Positions 18,990-28,321 of a DNA stretch of 64,000 nucleotides are shown here, piece after piece (position 1 is the first letter of the stretch; each line of letters begins with the position of its first letter). The notes beneath the pieces are model-generated. The model was not told the origin of the DNA and did not search any database. It worked only from the letters and a program-made list of their open reading frames with translations. The DNA is taken from the NCBI GenBank assembly GCA_947494195.1, contig CANLUC010000005.1, positions 156,226-220,225 on the forward strand, in the 5' to 3' direction. Both the position numbers and the translations under genes were made by a program. The DNA comes from an uncultured Nesterenkonia sp. GTDB lineage: Bacteria > Actinomycetota > Actinomycetes > Actinomycetales > Micrococcaceae.

Positions 18990-19679
18990 CTACCCCTGCC
19001 CTCCGGCCTTATAACCGACGCCGCGCACCGTCTGCACGATATCGGGGTTCTCCGGATCCTTCTCGATCTTGGAACGAAGCCGCTGGACGTGGACGTTGAC
19101 CAGACGGGTATCCGCCTGATGGCGGTAGCCCCAGACCTCCTCGAGGAGCATCTCCCGATTCCACACCTGCCAGGGCTTCTTCGCCAGGGCGGTGAGCAGG
19201 TCGAACTCCAGCGGAGTCAGCGAGATGCGGTTCTCGCCCCGGCGCACCTCGTGGCCGGCGACGTCGATGCTGAGGTCACCGATGGACAGGGTCTCCCCCT
19301 CCGGACGGGCCACGTGATCGGCCGGACGCAGTCGAGCCCGCACGCGGGCGACCAACTCGGCAGGCTTGAAAGGCTTGGGCACGTAGTCGTCGGCCCCGGC
19401 TTCCAGTCCCCGGACGACGTCGGCGGTGTCGGATTTGGCGGTCAGCATGATCACCGGCGTGTCTGCCTCGTCCCGGATCTCGCGACACACCTCGATGCCG
19501 TCCTTGCCGGGCAGCATCAGGTCCAGCAGGACCACATCGGGCTTGGAGCTGTGGAAGGTCTCCAGGGCGTCGTCGCCGTTGAAGCAGAACGTCGGCTCGA
19601 ATCCTTCGTTGCGCAGCACGATGCCGATCATCTCGGCCAACGCTTCGTCATCATCGACGACCAGGATCCTGGCTTTCAT
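18990..19679 (-). CDS. mtrA: Response regulator MtrA (OmpR/PhoB family)
   Basis: A 229-residue response regulator: receiver domain with acidic pocket Val-Asp-Asp-Asp (8-11) and phosphoacceptor Asp53 in Leu-Leu-Asp-Leu-Met-Leu-Pro-Gly, and a C-terminal winged helix (Trp-Asn-Arg-Glu-Met-Leu-Leu-Glu-Glu-Val-Trp-Gly-Tyr). MtrA is the essential regulator of cell-wall, division and oriC-linked genes in actinobacteria. Start ATG at 19679 gives the length of mycobacterial MtrA (228) and has GGAG six bases before; an ATG at 19694 is a minor alternative. First gene of mtrAB-lpqB and divergent from the membrane operon starting at 19826. Confidence 0.96.
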   Translation of the reverse strand: MKARILVVDDDEALAEMIGIVLRNEGFEPTFCFNGDDALETFHSSKPDVVLLDLMLPGKDGIEVCREIRDEADTPVIMLTAKSDTADVVRGLEAGADDYVPKPFKPAELVARVRARLRPADHVARPEGETLSIGDLSIDVAGHEVRRGENRISLTPLEFDLLTALAKKPWQVWNREMLLEEVWGYRHQADTRLVNVHVQRLRSKIEKDPENPDIVQTVRGVGYKAGGQG

Positions 19680-19825
19680 CTGCTCTCCGTCCATTGAGGT
19701 CCTGCGGCACAGCGCCTCGCGCGCGCAGGTTGATGCACGTTTCCACGCTGCACCGCGTTCAGGATATATGAGAGCGGTAGGCTGGGCGCGGAGGGCACTC
19801 GCGCAGGCGCGCTTGAGGAGGGGCA

Positions 19826-21097
19826 ATGATCCGCACGGCGGCGACACACCGTGGTGTTCGGCGACAGTCGGGCACCACTTCTTGGCCGACCGCCCCGGGC
19901 TCAGCGCTGGGGGGCTCCGGAAGCTCCTACGCCGTCCCGAGCATGCCCGCAGGACCGTCCACGACGGAGCCGTTGAGCCCGGGAAGCATCTTCCCGCTGC
20001 GCCGGATGGTCGCCGACGAGCTCTTCAGCGGTGCCGTGGCGGTGATCAGGCGCTCCCCGAGGGCAGTGCTCGGTGTCCCGTTCCTGGCTGGACTGCTGAA
20101 CTTCGGCTTCACGCTCGCGCTGATGGTGGTGATGCCTTCGTCCTCCTTCATGCGCATGCTCACCGACCCCGCGGCATTCGAGGATCCTGACCTCGCTCTG
20201 GGCATCGCCGCCGACGCCGCGTTCATCTGGCTCACACTGGCCAGCGGGGTGCTGACCTCGCTGGTGCTCGCGACGGCCGCGGCCTATATGGTCCTTCCGA
20301 CGCTGCGTGCCGCCTATGGTCTGCGCACCTCGTTGGCGCAGACCATGCGACTTCGAGTGGGCAGGATCGGCCCCGTGGTGGTCAACCTGATCGTGCTCGG
20401 CCTGCTGCTGAGCGTCTTCGCGCTGCCGGTGATCGTCGTCGCCGTGCTGCTGCTGGTGATCACGTTGTTCATCGGCGCCGTCGTGGTCTTTCCGGCGCTC
20501 TTCCTCGCACTGTGCTGGGTCACGGCCGCGGTGATGTACTCCCCCGCAGCGGTGATCGTGGAACGGCTGGGTCCGCTGGCTGCGATCGCACGGTCCTGGC
20601 GCCTCAACCGCGGCCGCTGGTGGAGGAACATCGGGCTGGTGGCGCTGCTCTACGTGATCCTGGGCATCGTGTTCACCATCGCCTCGGCCCCGCTGATGAT
20701 CACCGTGGCCGCCGCCGACGTCCTGCAGGGTTCGGCGCTGCCGGCCGCCTCCGGCGAATGGGCCGGGTTCCTGGTCTTCGCGCTCACCGAGCTCTACGGC
20801 ACCGTGGTGACCACGCTGTTCATCGGCGTCGTCGGAACCGTGGTCGCCCTGATGTACCTCAACGCCAGAATCCGGCAGGAGGCGCTGGACGTGACGCTGC
20901 TCGCGGCCGCGGAGACCACGCCGAGCGGGCGGGAGCGGCACCCGGAGGACCGGTTGGTCCCCGGTTCGTTCGAGCACCTCCACCAATACTTCCAGCAGCC
21001 CGCCGCGCAGCAGCCCGCCGCGCAGCAGCCCAACACCCAGCACTCCGCCGGCCAGCACCCGCAGGGGGTGGATCAGCGTGCAGCCCGACCGCGATGA
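19826..21097 (+). CDS. Polytopic membrane protein, first gene of a MoxR/DUF58 operon
   Basis: 423 residues. After a polar N-terminus of about 65 residues, six or so hydrophobic segments (for example Ala-Val-Leu-Gly-Val-Pro-Phe-Leu-Ala-Gly-Leu, and a long Val/Leu run near 190-240) suggest a membrane domain like the glycerophosphodiester-phosphodiesterase-associated or DUF7847 type. The C-terminus carries Gln-Gln-Pro-Ala-Ala repeats. ATG at 19826 has a strong GAGGAGG site; a TAGGCT box at 19778-19783 may be the operon -10. It overlaps the DUF4129 gene by 20 bases. Exact function unknown; association with envelope-stress MoxR genes is from context. Confidence 0.75.
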   Translation: MIRTAATHRGVRRQSGTTSWPTAPGSALGGSGSSYAVPSMPAGPSTTEPLSPGSIFPLRRMVADELFSGAVAVIRRSPRAVLGVPFLAGLLNFGFTLALMVVMPSSSFMRMLTDPAAFEDPDLALGIAADAAFIWLTLASGVLTSLVLATAAAYMVLPTLRAAYGLRTSLAQTMRLRVGRIGPVVVNLIVLGLLLSVFALPVIVVAVLLLVITLFIGAVVVFPALFLALCWVTAAVMYSPAAVIVERLGPLAAIARSWRLNRGRWWRNIGLVALLYVILGIVFTIASAPLMITVAAADVLQGSALPAASGEWAGFLVFALTELYGTVVTTLFIGVVGTVVALMYLNARIRQEALDVTLLAAAETTPSGRERHPEDRLVPGSFEHLHQYFQQPAAQQPAAQQPNTQHSAGQHPQGVDQRAARPR

Positions 21098-21758
21098 GGC
21101 CAGGCGCCTGCTCGAGGAGGAGCTGCGCGACCCGCGCTATCAGCGCGACGCGACGGGCCCGCTGCGCGAGGCGGCGGATCGGTTCTTCGCGTGGTTGGAC
21201 CAGATGCAGCTGAACCTGGGGCCGGTGGAGCTTCCGCTGGGCCCGATCCTGCTGCTGGGCCTGCTGCTGGCGGCCATCATCCTCTGCGTCGTGCTGGTCC
21301 GCCCGCGGCTGCAGCGCGGTGCCGAGACCGAGGAGCTGGGCCTGAGCCCGGCGAGCGTCACTGCGGCGACGCTGCGTGCGCGGGCCGAGGCACACGCCGC
21401 CGTCGGCCGTTTCGACGAGGCCTGCCGCGAGCGCTTCCGCGCGATCATCCGGGCCGCTGAGGAACGGCAGGACCTCGCCGAACAAGCCGGACGCACCGCC
21501 ACCGAGGCAGGCCAGGCTCTCGCGCAGGTTCACCCGGGCGACGCCTCCGCCGCGGTGCGCGCCGCAGAGCTGTTCAACTACTCCCGCTACGGCGGCCACT
21601 CGTTGCAGCGGGCCGACTACGACACGCTGCTCGCCTTCGACCAGCGCCTCGAACAGCCGCACGGTCCACGTCACGGGCCGCTCTCGGGCCAGCCCGATGA
21701 ACAGCCCCTTGAGCAGCACGGCGACCAGCCCTATGACCAGCAGGCGGTGAGCCGATGA
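21078..21758 (+). CDS. DUF4129 domain membrane protein
   Basis: 226 residues starting with GTG inside the end of the preceding gene. One membrane segment at about residues 54-76 (Leu-Gly-Pro-Ile-Leu-Leu-Leu-Gly-Leu-Leu-Leu-Ala) is followed by a cytoplasmic DUF4129 helical region with the typical Arg-Phe-Asp-Glu-Ala-Cys-Arg-Glu-Arg-Phe-Arg and a Tyr-Ser-Arg-Tyr-Gly-Gly-His motif near residue 170. DUF4129 proteins accompany MoxR, DUF58 and transglutaminase genes across actinobacteria. Its stop overlaps the next start (ATGA). Confidence 0.85.
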   Translation: MQPDRDEARRLLEEELRDPRYQRDATGPLREAADRFFAWLDQMQLNLGPVELPLGPILLLGLLLAAIILCVVLVRPRLQRGAETEELGLSPASVTAATLRARAEAHAAVGRFDEACRERFRAIIRAAEERQDLAEQAGRTATEAGQALAQVHPGDASAAVRAAELFNYSRYGGHSLQRADYDTLLAFDQRLEQPHGPRHGPLSGQPDEQPLEQHGDQPYDQQAVSR

Positions 21759-23041
21759 CGACGGCGACGCTCGGGTCCGCGGTGCGCACAAGCTTCCAGC
21801 GCTGGCAGTTCTGGCTGCTCCTGCTGGTGCTCGGCCTGCTCTCTGTGCTGCTGGTCCAGGCCATGGCCGAGGAGGATATGGACCGCTACGGCCTGGAGAA
21901 CACCTCGCTGGACGGCTACGCCGCACTGGCGCAGGTCCTCGAGGACCAGGGCGTGAACCTGCACCCGGCCGCTTCAGCGCAGACCGCGGAGGAGCTCCTG
22001 CAGGAGCACCCCGAGGCTGCGCTGGTGGTCCTCTCCCGAGGAGACGTGCCGAACGAGCAATTCCTCGCGCAGCTGCGCGAAGTCTCGGACCGCCCGGTGG
22101 TGCTGCTGGATGAATCCGCGCAGCTGGTCAACGCCCTGTTTCTCGAGAGTGAGGTCAGCTACGCCGGGGCTCATGCAGGCGGCGGCCCGGTCGAGGACGC
22201 GACCCTGGCGGCCGGCGGACAGTGCTCCATTCCTGGCGCCGTCACCGCGCAGGACCTGCGCGCCCCGGGTGCCCTGTTCTACAGCGAGGACCCCGGATGT
22301 TTCACCGGTTTCGAGGACGGCTCGGGCCCGGCCCAGGCCCTCGTGGAGACTCCGGCGGGACTGCTCTTCGGCGCCCCGGAGGCGTTCAGCAATCACGACA
22401 TCGCCCAGGCTGGCAACGCCGCACTGGCGCTCTCGCTGTTCGGCGAGCGCGAGGAGCTCATCTGGTACACCCCGATGGGGCTGGACGCGATGGGCGCCGA
22501 GGAATGGGCCTCCCCCACCGATCTGCTCCCCGGCTGGGTGATTCCGCTGGCCTGGTGGCTCCTGCTTTGCGCCCTCGTGCTGATGCTCGTGATGGGGCGG
22601 CGGCCAGGCCCGGTGGTCGGTGAACCGCTGCCGGTCCGCGTCCCCGGGGCGGAGACCGCCGAAGGACGCGGACGCATGTACCAGAGCGCCAACGCTGTCG
22701 AGGCCTCGGCGCAGACCCTGCGCAGCGCGCACCTGATCCGACTCGCCCGGCTGCTCCGTCTGGGCGCCGCTCCAGAGGAATCAAGCATCCTGGAGGCAGC
22801 CGCGCGGCAGGTGCATCGCGATCCCGCCGAGGTGTCCGCACTCGTCGCCCGGCGGCCCCGCAACAACGCCGAACTGGTGGGCTATGCCCAGGCGCTGGCC
22901 AGCCTGGAGCAGGAGACCGAGCATGCCGTGCTCACCGCGCACACCAGGGCCCGCGCCGCCCCCGCCCGGCCCGAAAACGCAGAAGCCACCCCGAAGACCC
23001 AGCCCGACTCTCAGCAAGGGAAGAACAGCAGCAATGACTGA
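21755..23041 (+). CDS. DUF4350 domain membrane protein
   Basis: 428 residues with an N-terminal membrane segment (about 17-38), an outer DUF4350 domain (Gly-Tyr-Ala-Ala-Leu-Ala-Gln-Val-Leu-Glu-Asp-Gln-Gly-Val; Ala-Leu-Val-Val-Leu-Ser) resembling a GATase-like fold without recognised catalytic residues, and a second membrane segment near 260-285, then a cytoplasmic helical tail. The ATG overlaps the DUF4129 stop. Part of the same operon as the MoxR ATPase, whose start lies within its last codons. The family is of unknown function. Confidence 0.85.
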   Translation: MTTATLGSAVRTSFQRWQFWLLLLVLGLLSVLLVQAMAEEDMDRYGLENTSLDGYAALAQVLEDQGVNLHPAASAQTAEELLQEHPEAALVVLSRGDVPNEQFLAQLREVSDRPVVLLDESAQLVNALFLESEVSYAGAHAGGGPVEDATLAAGGQCSIPGAVTAQDLRAPGALFYSEDPGCFTGFEDGSGPAQALVETPAGLLFGAPEAFSNHDIAQAGNAALALSLFGEREELIWYTPMGLDAMGAEEWASPTDLLPGWVIPLAWWLLLCALVLMLVMGRRPGPVVGEPLPVRVPGAETAEGRGRMYQSANAVEASAQTLRSAHLIRLARLLRLGAAPEESSILEAAARQVHRDPAEVSALVARRPRNNAELVGYAQALASLEQETEHAVLTAHTRARAAPARPENAEATPKTQPDSQQGKNSSND

Positions 23042-24038
23042 ACCGCTTAACGGCTCCCACCACATCCAGGAAACCCCCGTGCAGGAGCCGCATCAGCTCC
23101 GCGACAAGTTTCAGCAGGTCCGCGTCGAGGTGGCGAAGGCCGTGGTCGGTCAGGACACGGCGGTGACCAGTGTGCTGATCGGGCTGCTGGTGCGCGGCCA
23201 TGTGCTGCTCGAGGGCGTCCCCGGCGTGGCCAAGACCCTGCTGGTCCGCGCGATCTCCGCCTCACTGAGCCTGGACACCGCGCGAGTCCAGTTCACCCCG
23301 GATCTGATGCCCGGTGACGTCACCGGTTCCCTGGTCTATGACTCCACGACCGGAGACTTCAGCTTCCGCGAGGGCCCGGTGTTCACCAACCTGATGCTGG
23401 CCGATGAGATCAACCGCACGCCGCCGAAGACCCAGGCCTCGCTGCTCGAGGCTATGGAGGAGCGCCAGGTCTCGGTGGACGGGATCAGCCGCCCGCTGCC
23501 GGACCCCTTCCTGGTGGCCGCCACGCAGAACCCCGTCGAATACGAGGGCACCTACCCCCTGCCGGAGGCCCAGCTGGACCGCTTCCTGCTGAAGGTGCAC
23601 CTGGACCTGCCCCAGCGCGGCGAGGAGATCGAGGTCATTCGCCGCCACGCCGCAGGCTTCAACCCCTCGGATCTCGCCGGTGCCGGAGTCACCCCCGTGG
23701 CTGGAGCCACCGATGTGATCGCGGCCCGCGCCCAGGTCAGCCAGGTCTCGATCGCGCCCGAGGTGCTCGCGTACATCGTTGATCTCGCCCGAGCCACGCG
23801 AGAGACCCCGAGCTTCCAGCTGGGCGTCTCCCCGCGCGGCGCCACGGCCCTGATGAACGCCTCCCGCGCCTGGGCCTGGCTCTCCGGACGAGATTTCATC
23901 ACCCCCGATGACATCAAGGCACTCGCCCCGGCCTGTCTGCGGCACCGCGTCGCGCTGCGCCCCGAGGCCGCGATGGACGGGGTCAGCATCGACGACGTGC
24001 TGCAGTCCATCCTGGCCACCGTCCCGGTTCCTCGCTGA
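23034..24038 (+). CDS. MoxR-family AAA+ ATPase
   Basis: A 334-residue AAA+ chaperone. Walker A is Gly-Val-Pro-Gly-Val-Ala-Lys-Thr (61-68), Walker B the Met-Leu-Ala-Asp-Glu-Ile-Asn segment, with sensor 1 in Ala-Thr-Gln-Asn-Pro-Val-Glu-Tyr-Glu-Gly-Thr-Tyr. MoxR proteins act with VWA/DUF58 partners to mature or assemble protein complexes. The ATG at 23034 was chosen over the open frame upstream because AAGGGAAG lies about ten bases before and the conserved region starts there; it overlaps the DUF4350 gene by eight bases. The DUF58 gene begins nine bases after its stop. Confidence 0.95.
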   Translation: MTEPLNGSHHIQETPVQEPHQLRDKFQQVRVEVAKAVVGQDTAVTSVLIGLLVRGHVLLEGVPGVAKTLLVRAISASLSLDTARVQFTPDLMPGDVTGSLVYDSTTGDFSFREGPVFTNLMLADEINRTPPKTQASLLEAMEERQVSVDGISRPLPDPFLVAATQNPVEYEGTYPLPEAQLDRFLLKVHLDLPQRGEEIEVIRRHAAGFNPSDLAGAGVTPVAGATDVIAARAQVSQVSIAPEVLAYIVDLARATRETPSFQLGVSPRGATALMNASRAWAWLSGRDFITPDDIKALAPACLRHRVALRPEAAMDGVSIDDVLQSILATVPVPR

Positions 24039-24047
24039 GGGGTCCCG

Positions 24048-25355
24048 ATGGTGCTGACCCGACGGTTCCTCTACGTGACGCTGGGACTCAGCGCCGTCGT
24101 CGTCGTGCTGCCCGAATGGGAGGCGCTGCTCGGCTGCGCGGTGCTGCTGGTGGTGCTCGCCGCACTCGACATGGCCCTGGCAGGTTCCCCGCGCAGCGTC
24201 AGCGTGGAGCGGCTGCCGAGCACACCCGTGCGGCTGGGACAGCCGACGACGGCGAACAGCGCGCTGCACCACCACGGCTCGCGTCGGCTGCGCGGGCAGG
24301 TCAAGGACGGCTGGCAGCCCTCTGCCGGGGCACGCCGCCCGGTCACTGTTGTGGACCTGACCCCGGGTCGAACCCGACGGATCGAGACCGCGCTGCGCCC
24401 CTCGCGGCGCGGTGACCTGCACAGCGAGCACATCAGCCTGCGCTCCATCGGCCCGCTGGGTCTGGCCGGGCGTCAGGTGGTCCACCGGGTGCCGCACACC
24501 CTGCGCGTGCTGCCGCCGTTCCACTCGCGGAGGCACCTGCCCTCGAAGCTGCAGCGGCTGCGGGAGCTCGACGGCGCCACTGCGGTGCAGATCCGCGGGG
24601 CGGGGCACGAGTTCGATTCGCTGCGGGACTACGTGCGCGGCGATGATGTGCGTTCCATCGACTGGCGGGCCACCGCGCGCCGGCAGTCCTCACAGGGTCA
24701 GCATCTGGTGGTGCGGACCTGGCGTCCCGAGCGGGATCGGCGGGTGATCCTTGCCCTGGACTCCTCCCGCACCTCCGCGGTGCGGATCGAGGATGAGCCG
24801 CGGCTGGACTCGGGCATGGAGGCGGCGCTGCTGCTCGGTGCCCTGGCCTCCGGAGCCGGGGATCGGGTGGACTTCTTCGCCTTCGACCGCGGACTGAGCG
24901 GGCAGGCTCGGTCGGGGATGCGCGGTGACCTGCTGCACCGGATGGCCGACGCGATGTCGGCGGTCCAGCCGCAGCTGGTCGAGGCGGACTTCTCTCAGCT
25001 GCCGGCCCAGGTGCGCGCGATCACCGCCCAGCGCAGCCTGCTGGTGGTGCTGACCTCGCTGGACTCCGGGTCCTTGGAAGAAGGTCTGCTGCCGGTGCTG
25101 CCCGCTCTCGCGCAGCGGCATCTCGTGGTCCTGGCCGCGGTGCGCGACCCCGAACTTGATCGGCGCGCCCACGCGCGGGAGACCACCAGCGAGGTCTACC
25201 GGGCGGCGGCGGCGGAACGTGCGCTGATCGAGAAGGAGGCGCTGCGACGCCAGCTGAGCTCGCTCGGCGTGGAAGTCGTCGAGGCCACCCCGCACCAGCT
25301 GCCGCCCCAGCTCGCCGACACCTATATCCGGCTCAAGGCTGCCGGCCGGCTCTGA
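24048..25355 (+). CDS. DUF58 (VWA-like) membrane-anchored protein
   Basis: 435 residues. Two short hydrophobic segments at the N-terminus (about 8-25 and 27-42) anchor it; the DUF58 signature Gly-His-Glu-Phe-Asp-Ser-Leu-Arg-Asp-Tyr-X-Arg-Gly-Asp-Asp-X-Arg-Ser-Ile-Asp-Trp lies near residues 185-206, followed by a VWA-like fold starting Arg-Val-Ile-Leu-Ala-Leu-Asp-Ser-Ser-Arg-Thr-Ser. DUF58 proteins are the usual partner of MoxR ATPases. Last gene of the five-gene operon from 19826. Adapter or chaperone activity at the membrane is likely but the client is unknown. Confidence 0.92.
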   Translation: MVLTRRFLYVTLGLSAVVVVLPEWEALLGCAVLLVVLAALDMALAGSPRSVSVERLPSTPVRLGQPTTANSALHHHGSRRLRGQVKDGWQPSAGARRPVTVVDLTPGRTRRIETALRPSRRGDLHSEHISLRSIGPLGLAGRQVVHRVPHTLRVLPPFHSRRHLPSKLQRLRELDGATAVQIRGAGHEFDSLRDYVRGDDVRSIDWRATARRQSSQGQHLVVRTWRPERDRRVILALDSSRTSAVRIEDEPRLDSGMEAALLLGALASGAGDRVDFFAFDRGLSGQARSGMRGDLLHRMADAMSAVQPQLVEADFSQLPAQVRAITAQRSLLVVLTSLDSGSLEEGLLPVLPALAQRHLVVLAAVRDPELDRRAHARETTSEVYRAAAAERALIEKEALRRQLSSLGVEVVEATPHQLPPQLADTYIRLKAAGRL

Positions 25356-25356
25356 T

Positions 25357-25392
25357 CTGTTCCATTCGACTCCGAACTGTTTTATTCGGCTC
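25357..25392 (+). repeat. Short direct repeat after the DUF58 gene
   Basis: Two 16-base units, starting CTGTT and ending CTC, lie at 25357-25372 and 25377-25392 (13 of 16 identical, period 20). They fall in the 144-base gap before mnmA. Meaning unknown; they could be part of an operator. Confidence 0.35.
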
Positions 25393-25499
25393 TGAGCCCG
25401 TCCTGACCGGCGGGAATGCGCCGACCCCCTGCGTTGCTGAATACTGGGCACCAGCCTCGGCACGGCCGCCGGGCGCATCCTCGAACTGAAAGTCATCTC

Positions 25500-26645
25500 A
25501 TGAAGGTATTGGCAGCCATGTCCGGCGGAGTGGACTCCGCCGTGGCCGCAGCCCGCGCCGTCGAGGCCGGCCACGAGGTGGTCGGCGTACACCTGGCGCT
25601 GAGCCGCATGCCAGGCACACTCCGCACCGGCTCCCGCGGCTGCTGCACGATCGAGGACTCCTCCGACGCCTGGCGCGCATGCGAGAAGCTCGGCATCCCC
25701 TTCTATGTGTGGGACTTCTCGGAACGCTTCAAGGCCGACGTGGTCGATGACTTCATCAGCGAATACGCCGCCGGTCGAACCCCCAACCCCTGCATGCGCT
25801 GCAACGAGAAGATCAAGTTCGAGGCGCTGCTGGACAAGGCGATCGCGCTGGGCTTCGACGCCGTGGCCACCGGGCATTACGCGAAGGTCTTCCGCGATGA
25901 TGCGGGCAACCCCGAGCTGCACCGCGCCGCGACCTGGACCAAGGACCAGTCCTATGTCCTCGGCGTGCTGACCACCGAGCAGCTGGAGCATTGCATGTTC
26001 CCGCTCGGTGAGACACCTTCGAAGGACCTGGTGCGCGCCGAAGCCGCCGAGCGCGGACTCTCCGTAGCGAAGAAGCCGGATTCCCATGACATCTGCTTCA
26101 TCCCCGATGGCGACACCCGCGGCTGGCTCGCCGAGCAGATCGAGCTGCGCAACGGCCCCATCCTCGACGCCGAAGGCGAGCAGATCGGCGAGCACGAGGG
26201 GTCCGAGGCGTACACAGTGGGGCAGCGCCGCGGACTCAAGCTCGGACATCCCGCCCCGGACGGCAAGCCCCGGTTCGTGCTGGAGATCCGTCCGAAGGAG
26301 AACACCGTCGTCGCCGGTCCTCGCGAGCTGCTCGAGATTGACCGGCTCTCCGGCATCCGGCTCTCCTGGGCGGGTGCCCCGGTGGCGGAGGCCGCCACCG
26401 GTGAATGGTTCGACCTGGATCTGCAGATCCGCGCCCATGCCGATCCGGTCCCGGCCCGCGCCCGCGTCGAGGCGCAGGACCCGGAGACCGAGGACGGCGC
26501 CCCGCGGCTGATGGTCGAGCTGCAGGAGGCCCTCCAGGGAGTCGCACCCGGTCAGACGGCCGTGATGTACCAGGGCACCCGGGTGCTGGGACAGGCCACC
26601 ATCGACACCGCCCGCTCGAAGAACTACCACCCGGTCCCCAGCTGA
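25500..26645 (+). CDS. mnmA: tRNA-specific 2-thiouridylase MnmA
   Basis: A 381-residue enzyme that puts sulfur on U34 of Lys, Glu and Gln tRNAs using ATP and a persulfide. The PP-loop Ser-Gly-Gly-Val-Asp-Ser lies at residues 8-13, the catalytic cysteine in Pro-Asn-Pro-Cys-Met-Arg-Cys-Asn (about residue 99), the second in Asp-Ile-Cys-Phe-Ile-Pro-Asp-Gly-Asp (about 198). Start ATG at 25500 precedes the conserved Met-Lys-Val-Leu-Ala-Ala-Met-Ser; an upstream in-frame GTG/ATG region has no conservation. A cysteine desulfurase lies 3 kb away on the other strand and is the likely sulfur donor. Confidence 0.97.
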   Translation: MKVLAAMSGGVDSAVAAARAVEAGHEVVGVHLALSRMPGTLRTGSRGCCTIEDSSDAWRACEKLGIPFYVWDFSERFKADVVDDFISEYAAGRTPNPCMRCNEKIKFEALLDKAIALGFDAVATGHYAKVFRDDAGNPELHRAATWTKDQSYVLGVLTTEQLEHCMFPLGETPSKDLVRAEAAERGLSVAKKPDSHDICFIPDGDTRGWLAEQIELRNGPILDAEGEQIGEHEGSEAYTVGQRRGLKLGHPAPDGKPRFVLEIRPKENTVVAGPRELLEIDRLSGIRLSWAGAPVAEAATGEWFDLDLQIRAHADPVPARARVEAQDPETEDGAPRLMVELQEALQGVAPGQTAVMYQGTRVLGQATIDTARSKNYHPVPS

Positions 26646-26677
26646 ACCGACCCGTGCCCGGCAAGTAGGCTGGAGGC

Positions 26678-27106
26678 ATGAGCACAGATCCCCGCGCCGG
26701 CGAGGCCGCAGCCTATGTAGAGCCCGAGATCCTCGACGAGCTGGTGTCCATGCGCGCCAGCATCGACAACATCGACGCGACCCTGGTCTATCTGCTCGCG
26801 GAGCGTTTCAAGGCCACCCAGCGCGTGGGAGTGCTCAAGGCCAAGCATCGGCTCCCCGCGGCCGACCCCGCCCGGGAGAAGAAGCAGATCGAACGGCTCA
26901 AGCGGCTGTCCGACGACGCCCAGCTGGATCCGGAGTTCGCCGAGAAGTTCCTGAACTTCATCATCGAAGAGGTCATCCGCCACCATCAGGCGATCTCGGC
27001 CTCTGCTGGCGCCACCAATGAGCACACCGCCGCCGACGGCACCGCCGACACGTCTGAGGCCGGGTCCGGCCCTGCAAGCCGCGCGGCGGAGACCGAGAAC
27101 CGATGA
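26678..27106 (+). CDS. Chorismate mutase, AroQ type
   Basis: A 142-residue protein with an all-helical AroQ domain (about 20-105) converting chorismate to prephenate for Phe/Tyr synthesis. Catalytic positions are visible: Arg in Met-Arg-Ala-Ser-Ile-Asp, Arg in Glu-Arg-Phe-Lys, Lys in Val-Leu-Lys-Ala-Lys, Asp-X2-Arg in Ala-Asp-Pro-Ala-Arg-Glu-Lys, and Gln in His-His-Gln-Ala-Ile. A TAGGCT box at 26666-26671 lies six bases before the ATG, so the mRNA may be leaderless. The stop overlaps the next start (ATGA at 27103). Its placement between mnmA and a MetE-like gene gives no obvious pathway link. Confidence 0.92.
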   Translation: MSTDPRAGEAAAYVEPEILDELVSMRASIDNIDATLVYLLAERFKATQRVGVLKAKHRLPAADPAREKKQIERLKRLSDDAQLDPEFAEKFLNFIIEEVIRHHQAISASAGATNEHTAADGTADTSEAGSGPASRAAETENR

Positions 27107-28206
27107 CCCTGCGTTCTGCCGCAGCCGGGGCCATGCCCGGCACCGATCTGATGCGCAGCGCCAGACTCCAGGCCGCCGAGCTGCCCGCACCGCACCTGCC
27201 GGGCCTGCCCGAGCTTCCCGACCGCGGCCTGCACTCGGGCCTGCTCGCCCGCAGCCTGGCTCAGCTCTCCGAGCTCTCCGTCGAGCTGACCTCCTACGGC
27301 TGGCGGCTGACTCAGCGTCCCGGCGCCGATGATCAGCGCATCCGAGGCTGGCTGCGCTCGGACGTGGACACGCTCGCTGATGTGCGCGGGCATCGTGCCG
27401 AGACCGGCGCAGACCCCGACGACGAGGGCCTGGCCCCTCCCCTGGTGCTCGAGCTGATGGGCCCGATCAGCCTCATGGCGGGTCTCGCGCTGCCCTCCGG
27501 GGAGAAGACCCTCATCGATCACGGGGCGCGCCGCGATCTGGCCGCCGCGCTGGCAGGAGGGGCCGCAGAACATGTCGCCCATGTCAGGCGGGCCTGCGCG
27601 CCGTCGTCGTTGACCGTGATCATCACCGAACCCGACTACGCCCGCGCCCGAGGCGGGAAGATCCCCACGGTCAGCGGCTACCAGACCATCCGCTCGCTGG
27701 GCCGGGATGAGACCCGGGCGCATATCGGGCTGATGATCGAGGCGCTGAAAAGTTCGGGGGTGGAGGAGATCCTGCTGGACCTCGGCGGCATCGTGGAGCC
27801 CGAGCACCTCGAGGATTTCCGCGCCGGTCGCGGCCCCTCGGTGCATGGCTTCGGCGTGGACCTGCCCGTCATGAAGGCGGCAGGATGGGAACGCACCGCC
27901 GAGCTGGTCGAATCCGGGGCGACGGTGCTCGCCTCGACGCTCACCGGCGCGGAGACGGCCGCGGCCGCAAGCTCGGGACTGCCCCAGGTCAGCGAGCTGG
28001 CCCGGCGCGTGCACCAGCCGTGGCATCGGCTCGGGATGCCGCTGGAGGGGCTCGAGAACTTCCTGCTCGTGGGGTCCTCGGATCGCCATCGCGGGGAACC
28101 GACCAGGTCCCAGGTCGCCTCGCTGAGCGAACCCTCCGCCATGCGGGTGCTCACCCGCGTGCGGGACACCGCCGAGGCGCTGCGCGAGCAGATCCGCGAG
28201 GCCTGA
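27103..28206 (+). CDS. MetE-like (cobalamin-independent methionine synthase C-terminal fold) protein, Rv3015c-like
   Basis: A 367-residue protein with the UROD/MetE-like TIM-barrel seen in the C-terminal half of MetE but much shorter than a full enzyme (about 750). Recognisable are Glu-Leu-Met-Gly-Pro-Ile-Ser near residue 122 and the long conserved segment ending Gly-Val-Asp-Leu-Pro. The His-X-Cys zinc site of true MetE is not evident, so methionine synthase activity is doubtful. A homologue (Rv3015c) lies near mnmA and ligA in mycobacteria, in keeping with this context. ATG overlaps the chorismate mutase stop. Confidence 0.75.
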   Translation: MTLRSAAAGAMPGTDLMRSARLQAAELPAPHLPGLPELPDRGLHSGLLARSLAQLSELSVELTSYGWRLTQRPGADDQRIRGWLRSDVDTLADVRGHRAETGADPDDEGLAPPLVLELMGPISLMAGLALPSGEKTLIDHGARRDLAAALAGGAAEHVAHVRRACAPSSLTVIITEPDYARARGGKIPTVSGYQTIRSLGRDETRAHIGLMIEALKSSGVEEILLDLGGIVEPEHLEDFRAGRGPSVHGFGVDLPVMKAAGWERTAELVESGATVLASTLTGAETAAAASSGLPQVSELARRVHQPWHRLGMPLEGLENFLLVGSSDRHRGEPTRSQVASLSEPSAMRVLTRVRDTAEALREQIREA

Positions 28207-28222
28207 GCTTCTCCCTCGTTCC

Positions 28223-28296
28223 CATCGATTGGGCGTAAATTGTCGAAATAGAGTCCTCGGGCGGGCGTCATTCCGACGATTCTCGCCCAAAGGATG
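28223..28296. repeat. Palindromic element A, upstream of the VOC gene
   Basis: Two 23-base arms (28223-28245 and 28274-28296) form an imperfect inverted repeat around a 28-base loop; both arms start with CATC when read inward and contain TTGGGCG. It follows the MetE-like gene and precedes the VOC gene, so it may serve as a U-less terminator. Its arms resemble those of element B at 28827-28899 (17 of 23 identical for the right arms). Confidence 0.6.
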
Positions 28297-28321
28297 CGTC
28301 TAACGCGGAGGAGACCTCGCC

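Noticed and set aside
24690..26630. Minus-strand frame of 646 codons spanning DUF58 and mnmA
   Set aside because: Crosses two confidently identified genes in antisense; no start signal or domain.
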